From JBEBGV01 sp040081265 (lineage in GTDB: Bacteria; Acidobacteriota; Vicinamibacteria; Vicinamibacterales; UBA2999), in assembly GCA_040081265.1 (NCBI GenBank), contig JBEBGV010000080.1, positions 1 to 19,590 of the forward strand: a DNA stretch of 19,590 nt, read 5' to 3'. This document shows, piece by piece, positions 5,625 to 13,538 of this stretch; position 1 is the stretch's first letter; each line of letters starts with the position of its first letter. Position numbers and translations under genes: made by a program. The notes under the pieces are model-generated. The model worked only from the letters and a program-made list of their open reading frames with translations, made no database searches and was not told where the DNA came from.

Positions 5625-8552
5625 ATGACGCAATCGCGCCTCGGACTCTCCGTCGTCCGCCGGTCGTGTGGGTCGATCTGGACGACCCTGTCGGCCGACC
5701 CTGTCATCCCCCTGACATCGTCTCCTTACCGCCATCGGTGGGGCGTCGCCCTGCTCGCCTCGTGCGCTTTCGCGTCGGCCACGCTTCCCAGCCTCGGCGT
5801 CTGGCTCGACCTTTCCAGTCGCATCGCCTTCTGCGGCCTTCTTGCCGTGGTGATGCTCACATCAGCGATCCGTCGCGCCTCTACCCTGGCGGCCGAAGGA
5901 TCGGTCATGCCGGCCTCGTTCGTTCTCGACTTCGCGGTGCTGCTGCTCTTCGGCCCTAACGCGGCCATGACTACGGCGGCGACGGGCCTTCTGGTCGAGA
6001 GGCTCGCCACCCCCCGTCGTACCGACTGGGTGCCTCGCCTGGCCGTGAACGGTGCGTCGGCAACCGTGGGCATCCAGCTCGCCGGCTTCGTCTATCGGCT
6101 GTGTGGAGGCGCAGCTGGCGAACTGTCGTGGCCCTGGCAGGGGGCCCCGATCGGTCTTGCGGTCATCACTTACTGTTGCGCGCGCGGCGTGGCGATACGT
6201 GTGCTCACGCCAGCGCTCACCCGGCAGCCGGATGACGGATCCTGGCTGCAGCGCGCGATCGCGAGTGGCCCGAGCTACATCGTCGGCGGTAGTGTCGCCG
6301 CAGCGCTTGCCGAGCTCATTGCCCGGCAGGCCTGGGAGATTCTGGCCGTGGCGGCCGTGCCGCTCTACTTCGGGTATCAGTTGTATAGCGACTACGTGGA
6401 GCGTGTGGAGGATGAACTGCACCGGAAACACGTGGCCGGGTTCCTGGACGAGGGCCTGGCGGTTCTCGATCACGCGGGACGCGTCACACTGTGGAGCGAT
6501 GCGCTCGAGCACCTGCTGGGATGCCGGCGAGAGCGGGTGCTGGGGTGCGCCCTTGTCGCCGTCGGTCCCTCCCTCAACGTGACTGACCTCCAGTCCGCGA
6601 TCGACGACACCCTGTCGACCGGCAGTGCTCGAACGCTGACACTCAGTGTGCGGGCACAGACGCGTGTGCGCGCAATGCAGGTCAAGATTCTTCCTTCTCC
6701 GTCGGGTGTGACGCTGCTCTGGCGAGATTCGACGGAGCGCATGCAGGCCGAACGCGATCTCAAGCGAAAGGAGGAGCGTCTCGCACTGGCCGCGGAGGGC
6801 GCCAACGACGGCTGGTGGGAGTGGGACCTGCGGACCGATGAGATCTATCTGTCCGCGCGCTGGCGCGCGATGCTCGGCCTGTCGGCGACCAACACGGCCG
6901 AGCGTCCAACAGCCTGGTTCGAGCGCGTTCACCCGGACGATGTGGAATCGCTCACGCAGGCCATTCAGGAACATCTGTCCGGTGAGAGCCCGCATCTGCA
7001 GCATCAGCACCGCATCCGTCACGAGGATGGTGACTATCGGCGCGTGATGTGTCGCGGCATCGTGGCGCGCGGCGCTGGACGTCGACCGGTCCGCGTCGCG
7101 GGTTCGCTGAGCGAGGTCGTCGAGCCGGTTGCGGAGCCCAGGGAGCGCAGCGACGCCGCCGCCGATCCATTGACCGGGCTGGCCAACCGCGCCACGTTCG
7201 TCCAGGCTGTCGGGCGACGGCTCGACGCCTACAAGGCTCAGGTCGGCGGAGACCGATTCGCCGTGCTCTATCTGGACGTGGACCGCTTCAAGATCGTCAA
7301 CGATAGCCTCGGCCATCTCGTCGGCGACGAGTTGCTGATCGCCGTGTCACGACGTCTCGAGGCGTGCCTGCGACCAAGCGACTCGCTCGCTCGGCTGGGC
7401 GGCGACGAGTTCACCATCCTGCTGAATGGACTGGGCGACGATCAGCAGGCCAACGTCGTGGCGTTCCGGATTCAGGATGCGCTGAGCACGCCGTTCACGA
7501 TCGACGGCCGCGAAGTGTTCAGTTCGGTCAGCATCGGCATCGCGCCGGGCCTGCGGACCTACGCCAACGCCGACGACATCATGCGCGACGCCGACACCGC
7601 GATGTACCACGCCAAGCGGCGAGGCAAGGCCAGGCACGAGATGTTCGACGCTGACATGCACGCCCGCGTGCAGGATCGCCTGAGCCTCGAGAACGACCTT
7701 CGCCACGCCGTCAACCGCCGTGAATTCGAGGTGCACTATCAACCAATCGTCCACCTTGAAACGGGCAAATGTATCGGGTTTGAGTCGCTGCTGCGGTGGA
7801 CCCGCAATGGCGAGCCGGTGTCACCTGACAAATTCATCCCGATTGCCGAGGAGTTGGGCATCATCATTCCGCTGGGCACCTGGGTGCTCCAGCAGGCGTG
7901 CCAGACGTTTGCGGACTGGAAGCGGCGGTTCCCCGACCGAGGACTGGAGTGCGTCACCATTAACGCCTCGGGCCGGCAGCTGATGGAGCAGGACTTCGTC
8001 AGCCTGGTGCGCGCGGCTGTGGACGATGCCGGGCTCGAGCCGGCTGAGGTGCGCATCGAAATCACCGAGACCACCCTGATGGACAGCCCAGGGGAGGCGG
8101 CGGAGGTGCTGCGCCGGCTGCGGGCCTTTGGCGTGAAGATCTATCTGGACGACTTCGGCACGGGCTACTCGTCGCTCAATCACCTGCATACGTTCCGGGT
8201 TGACGCGCTGAAGATTGACCGGTCGTTCGTCAACAGCCTGCTTCTTCCCGACCGACCGGCCATCGTTGAAAGCATCCTCGCGCTGGCCCGCACGCTCAAC
8301 ACGAGCGTGGTTGCCGAGGGCATTGAGAGCGACCAGCAGGTACGAGAACTCAGGCGTCTCGGGTGCACCCACGCGCAGGGCTATTACTTCTCCCGGCCCC
8401 TGGCGACCGAGGCCGTGGAGAAGTTGCTCACAGCCAACCAGTCGCTGGCTCCGAAACCGGTGGTGGATCTCGACTACTATCCGACCGGGCCAGTCGCTCT
8501 GCGCCCGAAGGCGACGAGGCCACTGCCCCAACCAGCGAAGCGCGCGTCCTGA
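5625..8552 (+). CDS. Membrane-anchored PAS-PAS-GGDEF-EAL cyclic-di-GMP enzyme
   Basis: This 975-aa protein is predicted to make and break cyclic-di-GMP. Residues ~40-260 hold several hydrophobic helices (for example VALLASCAFASATLPSLGVW and PSYIVGGSVAAALAELIARQ), a membrane sensor region I cannot assign to a named family. Two PAS-like domains follow at ~265-375 and ~380-505; the second has the DGWWEWDLRTDEIYLS and FERVHPDD pattern of PAS_3. The cyclase domain starts at DPLTGLANR (~514). It has an intact GGDEF (592-596) and an RxxD inhibitory site (RPSD, 583-586). The phosphodiesterase domain has ESL in place of EAL (720-722), with NASGRQL, EITET, DDFGTGYSSL (from 842), LKIDRSFV and VVAEGIES conserved, so it looks active. 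The start is weakly supported by its ribosome site. The gene is divergent from the mgtC-tldD operon. Confidence 0.93.
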   Translation: MTQSRLGLSVVRRSCGSIWTTLSADPVIPLTSSPYRHRWGVALLASCAFASATLPSLGVWLDLSSRIAFCGLLAVVMLTSAIRRASTLAAEGSVMPASFVLDFAVLLLFGPNAAMTTAATGLLVERLATPRRTDWVPRLAVNGASATVGIQLAGFVYRLCGGAAGELSWPWQGAPIGLAVITYCCARGVAIRVLTPALTRQPDDGSWLQRAIASGPSYIVGGSVAAALAELIARQAWEILAVAAVPLYFGYQLYSDYVERVEDELHRKHVAGFLDEGLAVLDHAGRVTLWSDALEHLLGCRRERVLGCALVAVGPSLNVTDLQSAIDDTLSTGSARTLTLSVRAQTRVRAMQVKILPSPSGVTLLWRDSTERMQAERDLKRKEERLALAAEGANDGWWEWDLRTDEIYLSARWRAMLGLSATNTAERPTAWFERVHPDDVESLTQAIQEHLSGESPHLQHQHRIRHEDGDYRRVMCRGIVARGAGRRPVRVAGSLSEVVEPVAEPRERSDAAADPLTGLANRATFVQAVGRRLDAYKAQVGGDRFAVLYLDVDRFKIVNDSLGHLVGDELLIAVSRRLEACLRPSDSLARLGGDEFTILLNGLGDDQQANVVAFRIQDALSTPFTIDGREVFSSVSIGIAPGLRTYANADDIMRDADTAMYHAKRRGKARHEMFDADMHARVQDRLSLENDLRHAVNRREFEVHYQPIVHLETGKCIGFESLLRWTRNGEPVSPDKFIPIAEELGIIIPLGTWVLQQACQTFADWKRRFPDRGLECVTINASGRQLMEQDFVSLVRAAVDDAGLEPAEVRIEITETTLMDSPGEAAEVLRRLRAFGVKIYLDDFGTGYSSLNHLHTFRVDALKIDRSFVNSLLLPDRPAIVESILALARTLNTSVVAEGIESDQQVRELRRLGCTHAQGYYFSRPLATEAVEKLLTANQSLAPKPVVDLDYYPTGPVALRPKATRPLPQPAKRAS

Positions 8553-8583
8553 GACTGACCGGCTATCACGATCTCCATGTGTG

Positions 8584-8607
8584 CCCCACCGGCGGTGGCC
8601 GGTGGGG
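8584..8607. terminator. Strong GC hairpin between convergent genes, possible bidirectional terminator
   Basis: CCCCACCGG (8584-8592) and CCGGTGGGG (8599-8607) are perfect 9-bp arms around a 6-nt loop. The hairpin lies between the stop of the GGDEF-EAL gene and the stop of the convergent cold-shock gene, where a two-way terminator would be expected. There is no T-run on either side, so intrinsic termination is not certain. Confidence 0.5.
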
Positions 8608-8636
8608 GTGGGACTGGCGTGCCGGTGCGGCGGGGA

Positions 8637-8840
8637 CTAGGACGATGACGGCCGCACGCTTTCGGCTCGAGGACCCTTGGGGCCCTGGCCGACCTCGAAT
8701 TCCACGCGGTCACCCTCATTGAGGTCCTGAAAGCGACCCCCTTCGACGGCACTCTGGTGGAAGAAATATTCCTTCCCCGCCGAGTCCTTGATGAACCCGA
8801 ATCCCTTATCGCCCCGTACGGTCTGGATTGTTCCTGTCAT
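8637..8840 (-). CDS. Cold-shock domain protein (CspA family)
   Basis: A 67-aa single cold-shock domain that binds single-stranded RNA or DNA in the cytoplasm, a nucleic-acid chaperone in known cases. RNP1 is visible as DKGFGFIKD (residues ~11-19) and RNP2 as KEYFFHQSAV (~23-32). The N-terminus MTGTIQTVRGDKGFGFI is typical, except that the usual KW of 'GTVKWF' is replaced, which is common outside the enterobacteria. AGGGG lies about 6 nt before the ATG (CAGGGGCATCG-ATG). The C-terminus ends SVRPSSS. The gene stands alone and converges on the GGDEF-EAL gene. Confidence 0.95.
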   Translation of the reverse strand: MTGTIQTVRGDKGFGFIKDSAGKEYFFHQSAVEGGRFQDLNEGDRVEFEVGQGPKGPRAESVRPSSS

Positions 8841-8868
8841 CGATGCCCCTGTAATCGCGCGCGAGTGA

Positions 8869-8889
8869 AACGAACCGAAAAGGGTCGTT
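8869..8889 (-). promoter_or_regulatory. Small hairpin in the cold-shock gene leader
   Basis: AACGAACC (8869-8876) and GGGTCGTT (8882-8889) match as inverted arms at 7 of 8 positions around a GAAAA loop, about 30 nt upstream of the csp start. Cold-shock mRNAs often have structured leaders. Only the inverted repeat itself is seen here. Confidence 0.25.
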
Positions 8890-8961
8890 GGTTGCGGCGG
8901 CGCCGCGGCATCGTGTCACGGCTGGGGACAATTTGCCAGCGTCGCTGTCTCCGGAGCGGAT

Positions 8962-9270
8962 CTATAAGGCGGCGGCAATGGCCTGAGCCTGGCTGATCAG
9001 GCTAGTGCCGCCGCCGGGGGGAACCGCCTTCAGCAGGATCAACGCCCGCATCTCCAGTACGAACGACTGCAAGGCGGCCCGCGCCAGGACTGGCCGACCC
9101 TGGTTGACCGCCTGTTCGGCCAGGTTCAGCGTCGCAATGAGCACGCGTTTGGCGGCTGAGGAAATCGAGAGGGCGTTGACCTGTTGGATCAAGCCGGCGA
9201 TGGTCGGACCGGCCGGCACCACCGTGTAGGGGATGGTGACGAGAGTGCTGCACAGCGACACTCCGAGCAC
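8962..9270 (-). CDS. Small protein with a FIMAH-like helical domain (possibly a gene remnant)
   Basis: The 102-aa frame ends in a pattern like the C-terminal FIMAH domain of secreted bacterial proteins: TIAGLIQQVNAL, then a spacer, then VLIATLNLAEQAVNQGRPVL, ARAALQSFVLEMRAL and a closing SQAQAIAAAL. FIMAH domains normally sit at the end of long secreted or surface proteins. Here the domain is alone and its only start is a GTG with no convincing ribosome site; a stop lies about 20 codons upstream in frame. It may be the leftover end of a larger gene or a free-standing small protein. The domain call is from pattern memory and the function is unknown. The next gene upstream on this strand ends about 80 bp away. 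Confidence 0.5.
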   Translation of the reverse strand: MLGVSLCSTLVTIPYTVVPAGPTIAGLIQQVNALSISSAAKRVLIATLNLAEQAVNQGRPVLARAALQSFVLEMRALILLKAVPPGGGTSLISQAQAIAAAL

Positions 9271-9351
9271 GTAGTCCCGCAGGTGAGTGGTGTGGCGAAG
9301 GTTCCAGCGACGACCAGGTCATTCGATCTGCCGTCGCTGGACGCCAGGGTG

Positions 9352-9843
9352 CTACTGCTTGTCGTAGACAGCGACGTTGTCGACGGGCTGGCCGGTAGCA
9401 CTCGTACCCTTGGCCGTAATTGTCGTCGTCTTCCCGTCGCTGGACAGGACCACGGTCTGCGTGACGGTGACCTTTCCTGCTTTCTTGTAGACCATTCGCG
9501 TCGTACTGGCATCGACGAGGGTGCGAGCCACCATATCGCCGTTCGCACTGTTGCCCGTGACCGGATTATCCTTTCCGTCGTTGTTCGCGGTGTATCCCCA
9601 GTGCTGCGCTGTACCGTTCCCAGCGACCGCATCAACCGTAACCGTCAGACCGGCGCCCGCTGCCACGGTGACAAAGGTGACACTCTTCGGTGCCACGCCG
9701 GCGGTGTACTTCGATTTCGCAAGGTTGAGTTTCCACGTGCCGAAAGCCTGTGGATTTACCTGCGCAGCAACGGTGTTACCGAGGGCGACCACCGCAACTG
9801 CAACCATCGCGAGTAGACATATCTGCCGCATCTTTATCTGCAT
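9352..9843 (-). CDS. Small exported protein with signal peptide (FGTWKLN type)
   Basis: From the ATG at 9843 the protein is 163 aa. A signal peptide has a basic start (MQIKMRQ), a hydrophobic core (ICLLAMVAVAVVALGNTVAA) and a likely cut after AAQ or VAA. The mature part begins VNPQAFGTWKLNLAKSKYTA, an opening seen in small secreted beta-rich proteins of Acidobacteriota and relatives. It continues with beta-strand-like stretches such as TVTQTVVLSSDGKTTTITAK and ends VDNVAVYDKQ. AGGA lies 4 nt before this ATG, which favours it over a start 8 codons earlier. The protein is probably periplasmic or secreted. No enzyme motif is visible and the function is unknown. Confidence 0.75.
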   Translation of the reverse strand: MQIKMRQICLLAMVAVAVVALGNTVAAQVNPQAFGTWKLNLAKSKYTAGVAPKSVTFVTVAAGAGLTVTVDAVAGNGTAQHWGYTANNDGKDNPVTGNSANGDMVARTLVDASTTRMVYKKAGKVTVTQTVVLSSDGKTTTITAKGTSATGQPVDNVAVYDKQ

Positions 9844-10112
9844 CGTTTCCTGTCTTTCTAGGTGCATCGGGGTGAGGCTGCCTGACGAGCGATCCGCAGG
9901 GCGCGAATGGCTCAGTGAAGGTGCACGGAGTATAGGTCGTTGGCGAGGCCGGTAGCGGAACTAGTTACAGAGAGCGGATCGTTCCTAGCGGCGAAACATA
10001 GACCGGTCTTGAGAGTTCGGCCTCCCGAAGGAAGGCTCCGCCAGGATAGAAAGCCACTGCGCGACAGATCATTACCGATGTGCCTGGTCCCAGCCCCTAA
10101 CGGGCGCGATGG
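9844..10112. other. Non-coding spacer with a possible -10 box and a hairpin
   Basis: This 269-bp gap has no convincing gene. On the minus strand a TATACT (9934-9929) about 85 nt before the exported-protein start could be a -10 element, but no TTGACA-like -35 fits. A 7-bp minus-strand hairpin with a TTC loop lies at 10036-10020, about 76 nt after the kinase stop, with no T-run. AGACCGGTCT at 10000-10009 is a perfect palindrome. Confidence 0.3.
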
Positions 10113-12866
10113 CTACTTCGTCGGCACGAGGCGCTTCAGCTCCTCGAAGAAGTTCTGCACCACCACGATCTCGCGCGTGCCGGTCGGGTCGGGTCGCCGG
10201 TTCATGACGAAGCGCCCGTCCGGCAGAACGTCGTACCCCGCACCGCCGTTGCCGCCGCGCGCGTACTGTTCGACGACGCCTGTGGGCCCCGTCACGCGCA
10301 GGCCGAAGAGGGGCACAGGCTTCGCCAGACGCAGCGACGCGCCGTCCGGCGTCACCGTCACAGCAATCATCTTCGGCACTCCATCTACCTGGCCCTGAAA
10401 GTACAGTTCCTTTCCGTCGCGCCGCCACACCGGGTCAACGCCGCCATCAATCGAGACCGCGAGCCGCTCCCCCTGAGGATATTTCTGAACGTAGACCTCG
10501 GTTCGGCCGGATTCATCGGAGACATACGCCAGCCATCGACCGTCGGGCGAAAACGTCGGGCTGTGCTCGGACGCCGCGCTCTTGAGAAACGCCTGGCTGG
10601 TGGGTGTCTCACTCATGGTCAGTACCCAGATGTCGTGCTGGAGGGCCGTCTGCACCGTATAGGCCAGTTGTGTGCCGTCCGGCGCCCATGAGAAATTACG
10701 AATGCTGGATACGCCCGCGGGGAGCGGCACGAGCAGCCGCTCGCCGCCGCCAAGACTCTTGAGGAAGATCCCGGCTGCATCCTTCCTCGTAGAACTGATC
10801 GCCAGTGAACGACCGTCAGGGTGCCACGCGAAGCCGTCGTCCCGGCTATCCTGCGTGACCTTTGTCGTGCTCCCGCGCAGCACGTCGTAAAGGTAGACCT
10901 CGCTGTCCTGACCATTGGCTACCATGTACGCGATAGCGCGGCCATCGGGAGACACCCGGGGCCGCGCGAAGTTATTGGGCGGCGGCCCGAGCCGCTGGAA
11001 TGCCCCGTTCCGGCCGACCAGGTCCAGCGCGCCCGCAGTGTCGGCGGCAGGCAGGTAGGCGAGTGTGCCGTTTCGCGATACGGCCAACTCCGCTGCCGGA
11101 TAGGGCGAGACCAGGGAATCGCTACGAATCCTGTCAATGAGCGGAACGGCGGGACCGGTGACAGACAGTCGCGTGGCGTCGAACGGCGCGATGAGGACCG
11201 TCTCGTCGCGTTGGAAGAGCAGATGCCCGCTGCTCAACACAACCGGCACCCGTGCGTTCTCGAGCACCACGCTGCGCGTGCCCGAATCGGGCATCACACT
11301 CTCGATGCGGTGGGCGTTGCCAGTGGTGCGAACGGTGAAGAGCACCGCACGGCTCGACGGAACGAGTGTCGGGAAGGTGTGAGCGAGTTCATCTCCCGCA
11401 TCGAACGTCGTGAGATCGGTCGGCTCGCCGCCCTCGGCTGACACCCGGAGAAGGCCAGAGACGGAGTTTTTGCCCAAGATGATGTTGTTATCTTCTGTCC
11501 AGACGCCGAAGGACACTCCGCTGCCGTTGATCTTCTGCGCCAGAGTGACAGGGTCACCGCCAGCCAGCGAAATCTTCTTGAGCTCGCCGGTGGAGGTGAA
11601 GAAAGCCACCCACTGCCCGTCGGGCGAAAAGAAGGGCTGATTGGCACCCGTAGTCCCGGGAAGATCGCGCACGGCCAGGCTGGCCAGTGACCGCAGTTGC
11701 AATTGCCCTGGCCCGCCAGGCCGGTTGGCCGGGGCGTCCAGATTCGTACTCACGTATACGACCTGGGTTCCATCGGGCGAGATGGCGAGGGAACGTTTCG
11801 GATATCCCTCAAGGCTCACGGGCCGGTTAGCCGGCACCGTGATACTCACGCGCGTGGTGGCCGCAGCGGCAGTGGGCTGCGTTGCGCGCCACAACGCCCC
11901 GGACGCTACAACCAACAGCACTGCCAATCCTGCGGCCACCGCCCACGGCAACTTGCTCGCGGGCGCTGGCGCAGCCTGCGTGGCCGTCTGCGGGGCCGCG
12001 GTTTCGAACGCGCCCTCCAGCGCCAGGCGCACGTCGTGAATGTCGCCGATGCGCTGCTTGAGATCCCTGTGGAGGCACCGCTTGAGATAGACGATGAGCG
12101 TTGGCGACAGTCCCGAGGGCAACGTTGTCCACTCGGGCTCTCGTTGCAGCACACGCGACAGCACTTCCGAGACGTCGTCCCCACCGAACGCCCGCTGCCC
12201 CGTCAGCATCTCGAACAGCACCGCGCCAAACGCCCAGATGTCCGCGCGCTTATCGACCGCCCTGCCGCGCGCCTGCTCAGGAGACATATACGCGGCGGTG
12301 CCGAGAATCATCCCGACGCCGGTCATCATCGCGGGCGTGGTGATGGTCGGTGCCTGCGACACGCTCGGCGACATCGTGCCCGGCGGTTCCATCGCCTTCG
12401 CGAGGCCGAAGTCCAGCACCTTCACCGTGCCGTCCGCGCGCACCTTGATGTTGGCGGGCTTCAGATCGCGGTGGATGATGCCCTGCTCGTGCGCGGCTTC
12501 GAGCGCCTCGGCGATCTGCTTCGCGATGGGCAGCGCTTCGTCAACGGGGATGGCGCCCTGCGCGATGCGGTCGTCGAGCGTCGGGCCCTCGACCAGCTCC
12601 ATCACGAGAGCCTTGGTGCCGTCTGCGTCTTCGAGGCCGTAGATGTGCGCGATGTTTGGATGGTTGAGTGACGCGAGGACTTCGGCCTCACGCTGAAACC
12701 GCGCAAGGCGTTCGGCGTCCGTGGCGAGCGATTGAGGGAGGACCTTGATCGCGACTTGGCGCTTCAGCTTCGTGTCAGTGGCGCGATAGACCTCGCCCAT
12801 GCCGCCCACGCCAATCTGCGCGACAACTTCATACGGGCCGAGGCGGGTACCAGGAGTGAGGGCCAA
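10113..12866 (-). CDS. Transmembrane Ser/Thr protein kinase with C-terminal TolB/WD40-like propeller
   Basis: A 917-aa Hanks-type kinase fused to a beta-propeller. The glycine loop is IGVGGMGEVY (18-27), the ATP-binding Lys is K41 (VAIKVLP), the catalytic loop is HRDLKPANI (132-140, Asp134), the metal site is DFG (152-154) and the P+1 end reads YMSPEQA (193-199). The kinase should be active. The activation segment holds a Ser/Thr/Met-rich stretch (~163-187) with many possible phosphosites. A proline/alanine linker leads to one transmembrane helix (~307-326). The rest (~335-917) repeats SPDGxxxxY/F units, for example ISPDGTQVVYVS and FSPDGRWLAYVSDESGRTEV, as in PD40/TolB propellers, and is probably outside the membrane as a sensor. 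The start is TTG with no Shine-Dalgarno. The architecture is common in Acidobacteriota; the ligand is unknown. Confidence 0.95.
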   Translation of the reverse strand: MALTPGTRLGPYEVVAQIGVGGMGEVYRATDTKLKRQVAIKVLPQSLATDAERLARFQREAEVLASLNHPNIAHIYGLEDADGTKALVMELVEGPTLDDRIAQGAIPVDEALPIAKQIAEALEAAHEQGIIHRDLKPANIKVRADGTVKVLDFGLAKAMEPPGTMSPSVSQAPTITTPAMMTGVGMILGTAAYMSPEQARGRAVDKRADIWAFGAVLFEMLTGQRAFGGDDVSEVLSRVLQREPEWTTLPSGLSPTLIVYLKRCLHRDLKQRIGDIHDVRLALEGAFETAAPQTATQAAPAPASKLPWAVAAGLAVLLVVASGALWRATQPTAAAATTRVSITVPANRPVSLEGYPKRSLAISPDGTQVVYVSTNLDAPANRPGGPGQLQLRSLASLAVRDLPGTTGANQPFFSPDGQWVAFFTSTGELKKISLAGGDPVTLAQKINGSGVSFGVWTEDNNIILGKNSVSGLLRVSAEGGEPTDLTTFDAGDELAHTFPTLVPSSRAVLFTVRTTGNAHRIESVMPDSGTRSVVLENARVPVVLSSGHLLFQRDETVLIAPFDATRLSVTGPAVPLIDRIRSDSLVSPYPAAELAVSRNGTLAYLPAADTAGALDLVGRNGAFQRLGPPPNNFARPRVSPDGRAIAYMVANGQDSEVYLYDVLRGSTTKVTQDSRDDGFAWHPDGRSLAISSTRKDAAGIFLKSLGGGERLLVPLPAGVSSIRNFSWAPDGTQLAYTVQTALQHDIWVLTMSETPTSQAFLKSAASEHSPTFSPDGRWLAYVSDESGRTEVYVQKYPQGERLAVSIDGGVDPVWRRDGKELYFQGQVDGVPKMIAVTVTPDGASLRLAKPVPLFGLRVTGPTGVVEQYARGGNGGAGYDVLPDGRFVMNRRPDPTGTREIVVVQNFFEELKRLVPTK

Positions 12867-12876
12867 GTTGCTGTGG

Positions 12877-12882
12877 ATTATA
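12877..12882 (-). promoter_or_regulatory. Consensus -10 box (TATAAT) 10 nt before the kinase start
   Basis: A perfect TATAAT lies at 12882-12877, with ten bases between it and the TTG start at 12866. Transcription would begin about 4-6 nt before the start codon, so the kinase mRNA would be almost leaderless. This agrees with the lack of a ribosome-binding site. No good -35 is seen at 16-18 bp. Confidence 0.5.
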
Positions 12883-12983
12883 TGGGCGAGAGGGGCTGCG
12901 CGCCGGATAGGTCACGATCGAACGGCGTAGCGTCTACCGAAACGTCCTTCCAGGCTACCTGGCGACCATACCTTGGCGGTGAG

Positions 12984-13040
12984 TGCCACGCGGTCTGCCA
13001 CGCGAACACCCCTGCCACGCCGTCTGCCACTCGGACAATG
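12984..13040. repeat. Imperfect 29-bp tandem duplication with four TGCCACG/T cores
   Basis: TGCCAC cores start at 12984, 12996, 13013 and 13025. The spacing of 12, 17 and 12 bp means two copies of a ~29-bp unit with a few mismatches. It lies in the 245-bp gene-free spacer between the kinase start and the 3' end of tRNA-Arg. No open frame in this spacer looks like a protein. Function unknown. Confidence 0.45.
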
Positions 13041-13111
13041 ACAGTCTACGAAGGGAGGTGGGGGACTTGGACGGACGTCCGACCTCACGCTTTGCGGAAC
13101 GAATCAGGAAA

Positions 13112-13188
13112 TGGTGCGCCCGCCGCGACTCGAACGCGGGACCCCCGGCTTAGAAGGCCGGTGCTCTATCCAACTGAGCTACGGGCGC
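13112..13188 (-). tRNA. tRNA-Arg, anticodon UCU
   Basis: The cloverleaf reads cleanly on the minus strand. The acceptor stem is GCGCCCG paired with CGGGCGC, the D-arm is GCTC-AGTTGGATA-GAGC, and the anticodon arm is CCGGC-CTTCTAA-GCCGG with anticodon TCT. The T-arm is CCGCG-TTCGAGT-CGCGG. The discriminator base is A and the CCA end is encoded (TGGT at 13112-13115 on the plus strand). It decodes AGA and AGG, which should be rare codons in this GC-rich genome. Confidence 0.97.
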
Positions 13189-13217
13189 GTGGTCTGAGTT
13201 TAGCGCAGGGTTGATGC

Positions 13218-13247
13218 GCCGGGTCGTTCCGACCCGGCCTACGTACG
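13218..13247 (+). repeat. REP-like palindrome, type A, copy 1
   Basis: Arms GCCGGGTCG (13218-13226) and CGACCCGGC (13230-13238) form a perfect 9-bp stem with a TTC loop, followed by the conserved tail CTACGTACG. It lies between tRNA-Arg and the truncated nucleotidyltransferase. The same sequence recurs at 16940 and 19557. Confidence 0.85.
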
Positions 13248-13259
13248 GTCATGCGTTAC

Positions 13260-13287
13260 GCCGGACCTGAAGGTTCAGCCGACGTAC
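13260..13287 (+). repeat. Decayed REP-like palindrome
   Basis: GCCGGACCTGAAGGTTCAGCC followed by GACGTACC, split here at its natural tail, has the same plan as the type A element: outer GCC/GGC-like arms, a central inverted repeat and an ACGTAC tail. The stem (GGACCTGAAGGTTC) has changed and the right arm has mismatches. It follows the intact copy by 13 bp in the same orientation. Confidence 0.5.
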
Positions 13288-13331
13288 CGAGGCCGTCGAG
13301 GCCGTCGATGTCGGCGAGGTTCTTCATCACC

Positions 13332-13538
13332 TCAGCGAAACTCGTGGACAGGCGCGCCAAAGACAACGAGAGCTTTCATCACTAGAGCCGCGTTGGCCGG
13401 AGTGGGCTCCACCCACAGGTCGATATCGCCGGTGCCGCGCGGGCGCCCGTGCACGGCCAGCGCATATGCGCCGACCAGCAGAAAGCGTACTTCAGCTTCG
13501 ACGAACGCTCGCAACAGATCGACAAAGTCCTGGTTCAT
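13332..13538 (-). pseudogene. Truncated nucleotidyltransferase (MNT/DUF6036-like)
   Basis: The 68 residues from the ATG at 13538 read MNQDFVDLLRAFVEAEVRFL, then LVGAYALAVHGRPRGTGDID, then LWVEPTPANAALVMKAL and FGAPVHEFR before a TGA. This is the N-terminal half of a nucleotidyltransferase fold: the LVGAYAL...HG..R.TGDID region with its Asp-x-Asp metal site. Relatives I recall are roughly twice as long, so the second half is missing. Just past the stop, another frame reads MKNLADIDGLDGLG, which faintly resembles the K-DLADIE-L tail of such proteins, so an internal deletion plus frameshift is possible. The start overlaps the end of the partner gene. Decayed REP-like sequence lies directly downstream. 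It could still be a short expressed protein, but catalysis is unlikely. Confidence 0.65.

Noticed and set aside
5862..7316. 484-aa minus-strand open frame inside the GGDEF-EAL gene
   Set aside because: It is antisense to PAS and GGDEF domains with conserved motifs, and is rich in Arg, His and Gln without any pattern.
9189..9635. Minus-strand 148-aa frame bridging the two small exported/FIMAH-like genes
   Set aside because: It overlaps the signal-peptide protein out of frame and is Arg/Thr/Ser-rich. The short run SNDLVVAGTFATPLTCGTT looks protein-like, but is too little to call a gene or a frameshift.
12732..13214. Plus-strand 160-aa open frame ending in ATRTRDPRLRRPVLYPTELR
   Set aside because: This is the well-known false translation of the strand opposite a tRNA gene, continued into the kinase antisense. 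Not a protein.
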